NCBI GenBank assembly: GCA_963575745.1 | Contig: CAUYUJ010015516.1 | Span: 149,501-213,500 of the forward strand | Origin: Prorocentrum cordatum | Taxonomy: Eukaryota > Sar > Dinophyceae > Prorocentrales > Prorocentraceae | Direction: 5' to 3' | DNA length: 64,000 nucleotides | Shown: one piece after another, positions 31,178-41,029 of the stretch | How positions within the stretch are numbered: the first letter of the stretch is position 1 | How the letters are laid out: every line of letters begins with the position of its first letter | Notes under the pieces: model-generated | What the model saw: only the letters and a program-made list of their open reading frames with translations | Told to the model about the DNA's origin: nothing | Database searches by the model: none | Position numbers and translations under genes: made by a program

Positions 31178-32254
31178 TTACAAGCATACTTGCGAGAACA
31201 ATGTGGATGATATTTTTTTGCTGCTTGGTCCTCCATTACAAGTAAGAGAACATCGAAGTTGAGGATTGGGCGTTGATGTAAACATCGTCCAAACGACGAC
31301 AAACTTCCAGACAAACGATTTTACCCGTCGTCCAAACGACGACGACATTGTCTGAGTCCAGGTAATTGTGCCCGTCGCGCCTCTTTCGTGGCGATTTTGA
31401 CTAGCTACCGCGCCACGCCAGTGCCAAGGATTCCCAAGAAGCCTGTGATCTGGACCCGACGCATTGGGGTCGTGGAAGCTTGTGTTCCATCCAAGCTTGC
31501 CTAAAGTCTGTTCGCACGTGTCTGTTGCGTGCCAGATTCCTCCATCTTGCAAGCGACAGTAAGGATGCCAGATTGGCGGTGGCTTTATAAAGGCGTAGTT
31601 GCTGGAGTTATAGATGCGTCCAAATGCCGCTGTAGCCTGCGATTCCGCCCAACCGCCATTGTTGGCCTGCCACTCCCAATCGGCAAATGCCTGTTCATCA
31701 ACGTACTGGGGACGCACCACGAAGAAATCTGTGTGGGTCAAATTGCAATGTAATCGTGTGCTATAATAGCAAATCGCGAAGACACCCCAATTCTTAGGAT
31801 TCTTCATGAGATCAAACAACGGCTTCTCGTCGTAAAAGATTACGTCTGGGTTGATTCTGATCACCCAATCGTACCCTCTGAACAAACCTCTCGAAGCTGC
31901 CACACGCATAGCTTTCATCGCTCCTGCCTGTCTACCAGGGTTACCACCCTCACGAATTAGAGTTCTGTGTGGCATCGGCCATTTATCCAAAAGGTCTTGC
32001 ATCAGAACATGCGTCGCGCCCGTATAATTGCTCTCGCCAACGTAGAGGGGCACATCTGCCTCTGCTAATTGTGGCGAGCGTCGAAAGAGATACGCTTGGC
32101 AATTCATGAAGGTTCTGCGCTGCCGCGACCCAGCGGTTGTGACGTAGAGAAGCACGCGCATTGCCTCCAAAGAAGCCGATGGTTTTGATTGAATCTCCAA
32201 ACCCAAACTACCACAAGAAAGCGCAATACACACAAACAGTTGTTTCGAGAACAT
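31178..32254 (-). CDS. Secretory glycosyltransferase-like protein (copy C)
   Basis: 358 residues, the same as the copy A protein: signal-peptide-like N-terminus, DWVIRINPDVIF motif at 129-140, and the same potential N-glycosylation sites. Identity of the two reading frames over more than 1 kb matches the overall near-identity of A and C and so says nothing about selection. As in copy A, the last 80 or so residues are doubtful. Confidence 0.6.
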   Translation of the reverse strand: MFSKQLFVCIALSCGSLGLEIQSKPSASLEAMRVLLYVTTAGSRQRRTFMNCQAYLFRRSPQLAEADVPLYVGESNYTGATHVLMQDLLDKWPMPHRTLIREGGNPGRQAGAMKAMRVAASRGLFRGYDWVIRINPDVIFYDEKPLFDLMKNPKNWGVFAICYYSTRLHCNLTHTDFFVVRPQYVDEQAFADWEWQANNGGWAESQATAAFGRIYNSSNYAFIKPPPIWHPYCRLQDGGIWHATDTCEQTLGKLGWNTSFHDPNASGPDHRLLGNPWHWRGAVASQNRHERGATGTITWTQTMSSSFGRRVKSFVWKFVVVWTMFTSTPNPQLRCSLTCNGGPSSKKISSTLFSQVCL

Positions 32255-32666
32255 TGTAAGACTGAAGAACAGTTGTGGAGCTTTCGCTGCCGCGTGTAAC
32301 TTTCAAGATTTTCTGTGCCAGCCCCTCTTGCGCCAAACGGCTACGGAAGGGGCGGGGAAGGGGGGGGCTGCTAAATGAGGCGCGCTTCGCGTGCCCTGGA
32401 AAGGCGGGCACGAATTCGGCACTGAGAGCCAGATCAAGTCGGGGATTCAGCGGGCTTTCGGGTGCATCCCGAATCGAGCACAAGGAAAACAGGCTCGAGT
32501 CGTTGGGGGTCCCGGGGGGCACCCAGACAGCACAAGGAATAATGTCTAAAGTCAAACCAGAGGGGAGGGGGGGGGGGGGGCAGGGGGCCCTGAAAGTAAA
32601 AGGGGGGCTCAACACCGCGTGTGCACTTTTTGAAGCTGTTTTCGAAACTGCGGTAGGGCGAACCGA

Positions 32667-32815
32667 GATGCCACCCGCGCCCGCCAACTTTGGCTTTCAG
32701 CGTTCTGAGCGGGTGTGGGTGGCATTTCTGCTCGCCCTGAAGGCGAACACAAATACCACCCACGCCCGCTCGGCCAAGTTTGGCTCTCACCACTCTGAGC
32801 GGGCGTGGGTGCCAT
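32667..32815. repeat. Two tandem hairpins (copy C)
   Basis: Same pair of GCGGG/CCCGC-armed hairpins as at 6135-6283. Confidence 0.7.
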
Positions 32816-33302
32816 TTAGGGTCGCCTGATGCGGCCGGGGAGCGCCAAGTTGTTTACCCCTCGATGGCCGCGCGCGGCCTCTGCCGATCTCTACGACCCC
32901 GGTCTCGCGGATTGCGAAGAAAGAAGAAGGAAGACCCTGCGGAACGCTGAGAAAAAGGAAAACAGGGGTCGAGCGCTGGGGAATCCGAGGGGCACCAGGG
33001 AAAGCAGACTCGAAGCGTTGGGAGTCCGTTGAGCCCCAGAAAAAATGAAAAAACATTACTTTCAATAATCCGCAGGATCCCCGACACAAATCCGCAGACC
33101 CTGTCGGCGTGTGCTAAAGGTTTCGAGTCGCCTCTGCAGGCGCGCCAGCCCAAGGGAAATCGAGCCGACGGGAAGCCCAAGGGAAGTCGAACACTGTCGA
33201 CGGGAAGCCAAAGAGACCAGCGCGGGAGTTCCGACTAATCCCTCCTGGATTCTTCGCGCGGCAGTTTGTTTTTTTGGGGAAAGGTTTTGGGTGGGCGTTC
33301 CC

Positions 33303-33798
33303 GGGGGGGGGGGGGGGGGGGGGGGGGGCGAGCAAGGTAATTTCGAAAGGCATTTGTTCTGCAAAAGCCTGCCAGCAACCTTCAAAAAAAAACCTCCCAA
33401 CCAACCTTCCAAAAAAGCATTGCAAAAACCTGCCAAACATCATTCCAAACAAAAAACCGCCCAAAAACCTTCCAAAACACGTTCCAACAAAACCTTCCAA
33501 CAACCTTCCAACACAACTTCCCAACACCTTCCAACAGCCTTCCAAGCAACCTTCCAAACACATTCCAAAACCTTCCAAACATCTTCCAAACAACCTTCCA
33601 ACACACTTCCAAAACCTTCCTACATGTAGCGAAACCGCCTGATACATTCCATAAGCCTTCCAACAACCTTCCAAAACACCTTCCAAAACAAACCTTCCAA
33701 ACAACCTTCCAACAAAAACCATTCCACAAAACGGGCCAACAAAAACCATCCAAAAACCTTCCAAACAACCTCCCAACAACCATCAAACCAAAAACCTC
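33303..33798. repeat. G homopolymer (26) and CCTTCCAA repeats (copy C)
   Basis: Poly-G run at 33303-33328, then AACCTTCCAA-type units from about 33370. Confidence 0.88.
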
Positions 33799-33805
33799 CC
33801 CAAAA

Positions 33806-34283
33806 CCTTCGCCACGAAGAATCCAGGAGGGGCTGGCCAACAAAACTTCCAAAAAGCTTCGCGACGAGGGTTTTCGGATGTTTTTTTTTTTTTTTTTTTT
33901 TTTGAAAGAGTTCCAGGAATCCTGGATTCTTCGTGATGAAGGTTTTGGGACGTTGTTTTTGAAGGTTCCAGGCATCCTCGATTCTTCGTGAGGAGGGTTT
34001 TTGGCAGGTTGTTTGGGAAGGTTTCAAGAATCTTGGACTCTTCCTGAAGAAGATTATTGGGAGGTTTTTTGGAAGGTCCCAGGAATACTTGGTTTTTCGT
34101 GAGGAAAGTGTATTAAGCAGGTTGTCTTGCAGAAGGTTTAAGGAATCCTGGATTCTTCGCGAAGAAAGTTGTTGGAAGGTTTTTGAACATGTTCCAGGAA
34201 ACCTTGATTATTCGTGAAGAGGGTTTTAGGAAGGTTTTGATTTGGAAGGTTCCAGGAATTGTGGACTCTTTGTGAAGAGGGTG
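33806..34283. repeat. GGTTCCAGGAATCC repeat family (copy C)
   Basis: Counterpart of 7270-7747, including a 23-base T run at about 33880-33903. Confidence 0.85.
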
Positions 34284-34412
34284 TTTGGCTGTTTTTCCCA
34301 ACCATCCTGTGGTGTTGGGTCCTCGTTTTGAAGAGACGGTGCCCCGCGTTCCTCTCCTTCTCCTCCTCACTCCTCCCCCTCCTTGCCTCTGCTCTCGGCA
34401 CACCTCTCACAC
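34284..34412. repeat. Leader of 77-bp composite repeat (copy C)
   Basis: Same leader as 7748-7876, with CATCCTGTGGTGTTGGGTCC and a C/T-rich tract. Confidence 0.85.
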
Positions 34413-36010
34413 ACGTTTCGTAGCCCCATAGGGAGCTCCACCGAAGGCCCCAGTGGGGGTGTTCGCATGCGGTTCCCCCACCCAGGGCAGGTTTCGTGGC
34501 CCCATAGGGAGCTCCACCGAAGGCCCCAGTGGGGGTGTTCGCATGCGGTTCCCCCACCCAGGGCAGCGTTTCGTGGCCCCATAGGGAGCTCCACCGAAGG
34601 CCCCAGTGGGGGTGTTCGCATGCGGTTCCCCCACCCAGGGCAGCGTTTCGTAGCCCCATAGGGAGCTCCACCGAAGGCCCCAGTGGGGGTGTTCGCATGC
34701 GGTTCCCCCACCCAGGGCAGCGTTTCGTGGCCCCATAGGGAGCTCCACCGAAGGCCCCAGTGGGGGTGTTCGCATGCGGTTCCCCCACCCAGGGCAGCGT
34801 TTCGTGGCCCCATAGGGAGCTCCACGAAGGCCCCAGTGGGGGTGTTCGCAGCTCCCCCACCCAGGCAGCGTTTCACCGAGCTCCACCGGCCCCAGTGGGG
34901 GTGTTCGCATGCGGTTCCCCCACCCAGGGCAGCGTTTCGTGGCCCCATAGGGAGCTCCACCGAAGGCCCCAGTGGGGGTGTTCGCATGCGGTTCCCCCAC
35001 CCAGGGCAGCGTTTCGTGGCCCCATAGGGAGCTCCACCGAAGGCCCCAGTGGGGGTGTTCGCATGCGGTTCCCCCACCCAGGGCAGCGTTTCGTGGCCCC
35101 ATAGGGAGCTCCACCGAAGGCCCCAGTGGGGGTGTTCGCATGCGGTTCCCCCACCCAGGGCAGCGTTTCGTAGCCCCATAGGGAGCTCCACCGAAGGCCC
35201 CAGTGGGGGTGTTCGCATGCGGTTCCCCCACCCAGGGCAGCGTTTCGTGGCCCCATAGGGAGCTCCACCGAAGGCCCCAGTGGGGGTGTTCGCATGCGGT
35301 TCCCCCACCCAGGGCAGCGTTTCGTAGCCCCATAGGGAGCTCCACCGAAGGCCCCAGTGGGGGTGTTCGCATGCGGTTCCCCCACCCAGGGCAGCGTTTC
35401 GTGGCCCCATAGGGAGCTCCACCGAAGGCCCCAGTGGGGGTGTTCGCATGCGGTTCCCCCACCCAGGGCAGCGTTTCGTGGCCCCATAGGGAGCTCCACC
35501 GAAGGCCCCAGTGGGGGTGTTCGCATGCGGTTCCCCCACCCAGGGCAGCGTTTCGTAGCCCCATAGGGAGCTCCACCGAAGGCCCCAGTGGGGGTGTTCG
35601 CATGCGGTTCCCCCACCCAGGGCAGCGTTTCGTGGCCCCATAGGGAGCTCCACCGAAGGCCCCAGTGGGGGTGTTCGCATGCGGTTCCCCCACCCCCAGT
35701 GGCTGCTCTCGCATGCGGTTCCCCCACCCAGGGCAGCGCTTCGTGGCCCCATGGGGAGCTCCACCGAAAGCCCCCGTGGCGCAGTTCGCATGCGCTTCCC
35801 CCACCCAGGGCAGCGTTTCGTGGCACCATAGGGAGCTCCACCGAAGGCCCCAGTGGCGCAGTTCGCATGCGGTTCCCCCACCCAGGGCAGCGTTTCGTAG
35901 CCCCATAGGGAGCTCCACCGAAGGCCCGCCCCGGTGGCGCAGTCCGCATGCGGTTCCCCCATCCAAGGCAGCGCTTCGTGGCCCCATATGGAGCCCCACC
36001 GAAAGCGGCA
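34413..36010. repeat. 77-bp satellite array (copy C)
   Basis: About 20 units in exact 77-base register (for example starts at 34972, 35049 and 35126). One damaged unit lies at about 34830-34890. The last units differ: CGCAGTTCGCATGCG replaces GGGTGTTCGCATGCG. Alternation of CGTGGCCCC and CGTAGCCCC in neighbouring units suggests two-unit or higher-order expansion. Long minus-strand frames across it are artefacts of a stop-free repeat. Confidence 0.95.
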
Positions 36011-36065
36011 CCCACAACGCGTTACCAACAATTGCTTATGGTTGGGTCTTTCGCCAGGATAATTT
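36011..36065. repeat. Conserved tail of the 77-bp composite repeat
   Basis: The array exits into a segment containing TTATGGTTGGGTCTTTCGCC. Related tails follow the arrays at 39263, 62346 and 63479 with the shared core CATATGGTTGGGTCCTTCG. Confidence 0.8.
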
Positions 36066-36344
36066 TTTTTTGGGGGGAAGGTTCCAGGGATCTTCGATTC
36101 TTCGTGAGGAGGGTTTTTGGAAGTGTTTTGGAAGGCTCCAGGAATCCAGGATTCTTCGCGAAGATGATTTTTGAAAGGTTTTCAAGAAAGTTCCAGGAAT
36201 CCTGGTTTCTTCGCGAGGAAGGTTTTTGTAAGGCTTCTTGGAAGTATTCGTGCGTTTTTTGTTGCAGGTTCTTTTTGTTGTTGTTCTTGTTGTTGTTGTT
36301 GTTGTTGTTATTGTTATTATTGTTGTTGTTGAACATTATTCCTT
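36066..36344. repeat. GGTTCCAGG repeats and (GTT)n
   Basis: Three to four units of the 55-65-base family to about 36245, then a GTT/TTG trinucleotide tract at about 36270-36330. Confidence 0.85.
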
Positions 36345-37284
36345 CTAAAGAATTATTATTGTTGGGACCCCTGGTGCGCGACCTCTGCGCCGCGCCTAGG
36401 CCGCAGCTACATTTTCATCATTTTTTCGCGAAAGCTTCAGAAAAGTGGATGAGCTCCGGATCCGGTTTTTTGTTGACGCTCGTTTTCCCTTGCAAAAAAC
36501 AAGAGAAAATGAAAATTCTTGTTTTTACTTGATCAAATTGCAAGAATCCCTTGCAAAAAATAAGGTAAAGTGGACATTCGTTCGCGCAAGACGAAATCCT
36601 TCCAAAACCTTGGGTTTCGTAACGATTTTAACATAAAAACATCAAAAACCCAATGGTTTTCTCAGAAAAAATTGTCAAAATGTCCTTCCGCGCGCTCTTG
36701 CGGATTCCTAGGAAACCCACCAGATTTTAAACATTTCTGTTAAAAGGGCCTTTGCGAGGAACCTTTTCAGGTGCTTCGACCTTCTGCAACAACGGTTGCG
36801 AGCCTACGAGGGCCACCATTCCCAGGAATTTGCCTCAAAAATGTGACCAACTATCTTGGCACTGCGTACCATCTCACGTGTACCGTGTACCACATCTTCT
36901 CAGGTTGCCTCACACATGTGACGAATCTCTTTCTATCTCTCTCTCCACTGGCTCTCTGTCTTGCTCTCTCTCTCTCTCTCTCTGTCTCTCTGTACTATGT
37001 ATGTCATACGCAACAAATGCACCATGCGGGGCACATGCGGGGCCCAAACAAGTGATCAACCTCTGCGGGTGTGTACTCCACGCCAGTGTAGTATCCACGA
37101 TCGTCCGCGCGCCACGAAGTGAAGTGTCCTGACGTCATAGGGCGGGAAGCTGGGTGTGGGTGGTTCCCGAGAGTCGTGTGGATGTTTGGTAGAGCTTGCA
37201 TTGCCCCCCCACGAAGTGGGGGTATTGGCTGGCGTCGCATGAAAACCCTGGCACTGGGGAGAACACTGAGCGTTCGGGTAAAAT
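36345..37284. other. No gene seen; AT-richer spacer with (CT)n
   Basis: 36420-36760 is notably AT-rich compared with the rest of the window and may be older unique DNA. A CT tract lies at about 36963-36992. A short hairpin CCCCCCACGAAGTGGGGG lies near 37204-37221. Small open frames show no domain. Confidence 0.6.
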
Positions 37285-37285
37285 G

Positions 37286-37355
<70 letters not shown>

Positions 37356-37357
37356 TT
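37285..37357. repeat. (TTG)n microsatellite
   Basis: Uninterrupted TTG trinucleotides of about 73 bases. The poly-Gln, poly-Asn and poly-Leu frames derive from it. Confidence 0.95.
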
Positions 37358-37520
37358 GTTGTTGGGAGGTTCCACGAATCCTGGATTCTTCGCGAAGAGG
37401 GTTTTTGGAAGGTTTTTGGATGGTTCCAGGAATTGTGGATTCTTCGTGAGGAGGGTTTCTTTGAACGGTTTTTGGGAAGGTCCCAGGCATCCTGGATTCT
37501 TCGCGATGAGGGTTTTTCCC
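37358..37520. repeat. GGTTCCAGG repeats
   Basis: Three units of the 55-65-base family in plus orientation. Confidence 0.85.
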
Positions 37521-37605
37521 ACAATCAGAGCTTGCCTCTGTAGGGGTCCTAGCGGATTCATTCCCCAATCAGAGCTTGCCTTTGTAGGGGTCCTAGCGGA
37601 TTCAT
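37521..37605. repeat. Two-copy 41-bp tandem repeat
   Basis: AATCAGAGCTTGCCT and GTAGGGGTCCTAGCGGATTC occur twice in a row with one base difference. Confidence 0.9.
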
Positions 37606-38062
37606 ATGGTTAAGTTAGGTTTGTCGCCGATTTTCGCTGCACGCCCGGGCGCCCAGGTGCCCAGGGATGCCCGGGGCCCGGATGCCCGGGGGGTGCCCGG
37701 GGGTGCCCGGGGGTGCCCGGGCGCCCGCGCGTGCCCAGGCGTGCCCGGGGGTGCCCGGGGGTGCCCGGGGGTGCCCTATAGCCCTGTAGCCCTAAGCCCT
37801 AGAGCTCAATAGCCCTACAACTCTATAGTCCTAAAGCTCTATAGCCCTTTAGCTCAATAGCCCTATAGCACCCTAGCCCTATAGCCCTGATTGGGGCTTT
37901 TCTCCTTTACCATATGGTTCGGCTAGGTTTGTCACCGATTTTCGCTGCGTGCCCGGGGGCGCCCTAGCACAATAGCCCTACAACTCTATAGCCCTATAGC
38001 TCTATAGCTCTATAGCCCTATAGCCCCCAAACCCTATAGCCCTGATTGGGTTTTTTCTCCAG
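37606..38062. repeat. GTGCCCGGGG and CCCTATAG repeats, two-copy block
   Basis: Two blocks (about 37603-37911 and 37912-38062) each begin ATATGGTT...TAGGTTTGTC and CCGATTTTCGCTGC. They then pass through CCCGGGGGTG units (long in the first block, minimal in the second) and TATAGCCC/CTCTATAG units, and end CCTGATTGGG. The CCCTATAG octamer is reminiscent of, but not the same as, plant-type CCCTAAA telomere sequence. Confidence 0.8.
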
Positions 38063-38112
38063 TATCATTTTATTGAAGAAGGTTTTCTGGAAGGTTCCAG
38101 GAATCCTAGATT

Positions 38113-38237
38113 CATCGTGATTTTTCTCAACCATCCTGTGGTGTTGGGTCCTCGTTTTGAAGAGACGGTGCCCCGCGTCCCTCCTTCCTTCCTTCCTCCT
38201 CCCCCCTCCTCCCCCACCCCCTCCTCTTGCCCGCGTG
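38113..38237. repeat. Leader of the third 77-bp composite repeat
   Basis: CATCCTGTGGTGTTGGGTCC and GTTTTGAAGAGACGGTG are conserved, followed by a TCCTTCC/CCTCC tract. Confidence 0.85.
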
Positions 38238-39262
38238 CGGTACCTCCACTCAGGGCAGCGCTTCGTAGCCCCATAGGGAGCTCCACCGAAGGCCCCAGTG
38301 GGGGTGTCCACATGCGGTTCCCCCACCCAGGGCAGCGTTTCGTAGCCCCATAGGGAGCTCCACCGAAGGCCCCAGTGGGGGTGTCCACATGCGGTTCCCC
38401 ACCCAGAGCAGCGCTTCGTAGCTCCATAGGGAGCTCCACCGAAGGCCCCAGTAGGGGTGTCCACATGCGGTTCCCCCACCCAGGGCAGCGCTTCGTAGCT
38501 CCATAGGGAGCTCCACCGAAGGCCCCAGTGGGTATGTCCACATGCGGTTCCCCCACCCAGGGAAGCGTTTCGTAGCCCCATAGGGAGCTCCACCGAAGGC
38601 CTCAGTGGGGGTGTCCACATGCGGTTCCCCCACCCAGGGCAGCGCTTCGTGGCCCCATAGGGAGCTCCACCGAAGGCCCCAGTGGGGGTGTTCGCATGCG
38701 GTTCCCCCACCCAGGGCAGCGTTTCGTAGCCCCATAGGGAGCTCCACCGAAGGCCCCAGTGGGGGTGTTCGCATGCGGTTCCCCCACCCAGGGCAGCGTT
38801 TCGTGGCCCCATAGGGAGCTCCACCGAAGGCCCCCGTGGGGGTGTCCACATGCGGTTCCCCCATCCAGGGCAACGCTTCGTGGCCCCATAGGGAGCTCCA
38901 CTGAAGGCCCCACTGGGGTGTCCACATGCGGTTCCCCCACCCAAGGCTGCATTTCGTAGCCCCATTATAGGGGGCTCCGCCGAAGGCCCCAGTGGGAGTG
39001 TCCACCTGCGGTTCCCCCATCCAGGGCAGCGCTTCGTAGCCCCATAGGGAGCTCCACCGAAGGCCCTTGTGGGGGTGTCCACATGCGGTTCCCCCACCCA
39101 GGGCAGCGTTTCGTGGCCCCATAGGGAGCTCCACCGAAGGCCCCAGTGGGGGTGTCCACATGCGTTTCCCCCACCCAGGGCAGCGTTTCGTAGCTCCATA
39201 GGGAACTCCACCGTAGGCCCCACGGGGGGTGTTCGCATGCGTCTCCCCTACCTAAAGGTAGC
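38238..39262. repeat. 77-bp satellite array, TCCACATGCGG variant
   Basis: About 13 units. Most carry GTGTCCACATGCGG where the A and C arrays carry GTGTTCGCATGCGG, so the array expanded from a different founder. Two or three units in the middle (about 38685-38790) have the A/C form, suggesting exchange between arrays. Confidence 0.93.
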
Positions 39263-39362
39263 GCCACCGAAAACGATATTCATTTTTGCGGTATTCACAA
39301 CTGCATATGGTTGGGTCCTTCGCCAGGCTATTTTTTCGAAGTTTTGGATTTCAAGCGGGGCA
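39263..39362. repeat. Conserved tail of the third 77-bp array
   Basis: Contains CACAACTGCATATGGTTGGG and CCTTCGCCAGGC, matching 62346 and 63479. Confidence 0.82.
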
Positions 39363-40205
39363 AAGGCGTTCAATAGGAATCCTTTTGCAAAGGCTTTCAA
39401 CAAATATCATTTGTGTAGAGGCTCTCAATAGGAATCCTTTTGTAGAGGCCCTCAATGGGAATCCTTGTGTATTGGCTTTCAATAAAGCTCTTTTTGTAAA
39501 GGCTTTGACCCATTTTATCAAGCGCTCTCAATAAAAATCCTGTGGTCGAGGCTTTCAAACGGAATCCTGATGCATTGGCTCTCAATAAGAATCCTTTCGT
39601 CGAGGCTCTCAGTATGAATCGTTTTGTGGAGGCCCACACAAGGAATACTGTGGTAGAGGCTTTCAATAGAATCCTTTTGTAGAGGCTCCCAATGGGAACT
39701 ATTTTTGTAGAGACTCTAAATAGGAATCCTTTTGTGGAGGCTCTCAATAGGAATCCCTGCATGCATGCTCTCACTAAGAATCCTTGTGCATCGGCCTTCA
39801 ATAGGTCTCCTTTTGTAGAGGCTTTCAACCGTAAGCATTTTGGCAACCACTCTCAATACGAATCCTGTGTTAGAGGCTTTCAAACGGAATCCTGAGAATC
39901 CTTTTGTAGAGGCTCTCAAAATGATTCCTTGCGTAGAGGCTCTGAATCGGAATCCTTGTGTACAGGCTCACAATAGGAATCCTTTTGTAGAGGCTCTCAA
40001 TAGGAATCCGTTTTGCACAGGCTTTCGATCAGAGTCCTTTTTGTAACGGATTTCAGTAAACATCCTTTTGTAGAAGCAGCTCTCACTAGGAATCCTTTTG
40101 TAGAGGCTCTCAAAACGAATCCTTTTTGTAGATGCTCCCGACAAGAATCTTTGTGTAGAGGCTTTCACTCGGAATCCTTGTGTCGAGGCTTGTATTCGGA
40201 ATCCT
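39363..40205. repeat. 27-bp minisatellite array, plus orientation, part 1
   Basis: The degenerate unit is TAGGAATCCTTTTGTAGAGG followed by CTCTCAA. Twenty-seven bases equal nine codons, so frames read as repeats of NPFVEALNR with few stops. I do not regard these as genes. Confidence 0.88.
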
Positions 40206-41029
40206 TTTGGAGGGTTCTTCGAAGGTCCCAGGAGTCTTGGATTTTGCGTGTAGATGGTTGTTTGGAAGGTTTGTTGGAAAGTTCCAGGAGTCCTGGGTTC
40301 TTCGCGAAGGCATTTTTTAGGAGGTTTTCAGGAAAGCTCCAGGAATCCTGGATTCTTCGCGAGGAAGGTTTTTGCAAGGTTTCTTGGAAGTCTTCGTGCG
40401 GTCTGTTTTGCAGGTTCCTTTTTGTTGTTGGGAGGTTCCACGAATCCTGGATTCTTCGCGAAGAGGGTTTTTGTAAGGTTTTTGGAAGGTTCCATGAATT
40501 GTGGATTCTTCGTGACGAAGTTTTTTTTTGAACGGTTTTTGAAGGTTCCAGGAGTCTTGGGCTTTTCGTGAGGATGGTTTTTGGAAGGTTTGTTGGAAGG
40601 TTCCAGGAGTCCTGGGTTCTTCGTGAGGAGGGTTTTCGGACAGTTTTTTTGTTTTGGGGGGGAGGTTCGAGGAATCTTGGACTCTTCGTGAGGAGGGTTT
40701 TTGGAAGATTTCTTTTCTTGGAAGGTACCAGGAAACCTGGATTCGTCGCGAAGCTGGTTTTTGGATAGCTCTTTTCTTGGAAGGTCCCAGGGATCCTGGG
40801 TTCTTCCTGAGATGTGGTTTTGGTGATGTTTTTCTTTGAAGGTTCCAGGAATCCTCGATGTTTCGGGAGGAGGGTTTGTGGAACGTTTTGTTTGGAAGGT
40901 GCCGGGAATCCTGGGTTCTTCGCGAGGATGGTGTTTAAAAATGTTTTTTTTTGGAAGGTTCCAGGAATCCTAAGTTTTTCGTGGGGAGGGTGTGTGACAA
41001 GTTTTTTGTGCTGGAAGTCCTTGTGTGTC
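40206..41029. repeat. GGTTCCAGG repeats interrupting the 27-bp array
   Basis: About 13 units of the 55-65-base family in plus orientation, each with CCAGGAATCCTGG-like palindromes. Confidence 0.87.

Larger units (their letters stand above)
26522..36012. repeat. Segmental copy C, near-identical to copy A
   Basis: Matches 1-9461 throughout, including the glycosyltransferase-like gene without an amino-acid change, the twin hairpins and the leader of the 77-bp array. Differences lie in the G-rich minisatellite (about 29690), the GGA tract, the poly-G run and the number and quality of 77-bp units. It includes the right end that copy A loses in the gap. Confidence 0.93.

Noticed and set aside
37781-38045. 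True telomere repeat
   Set aside because: The units are CCCTATAG/CTCTATAG, irregular, internal, and not the plant-type heptamer.
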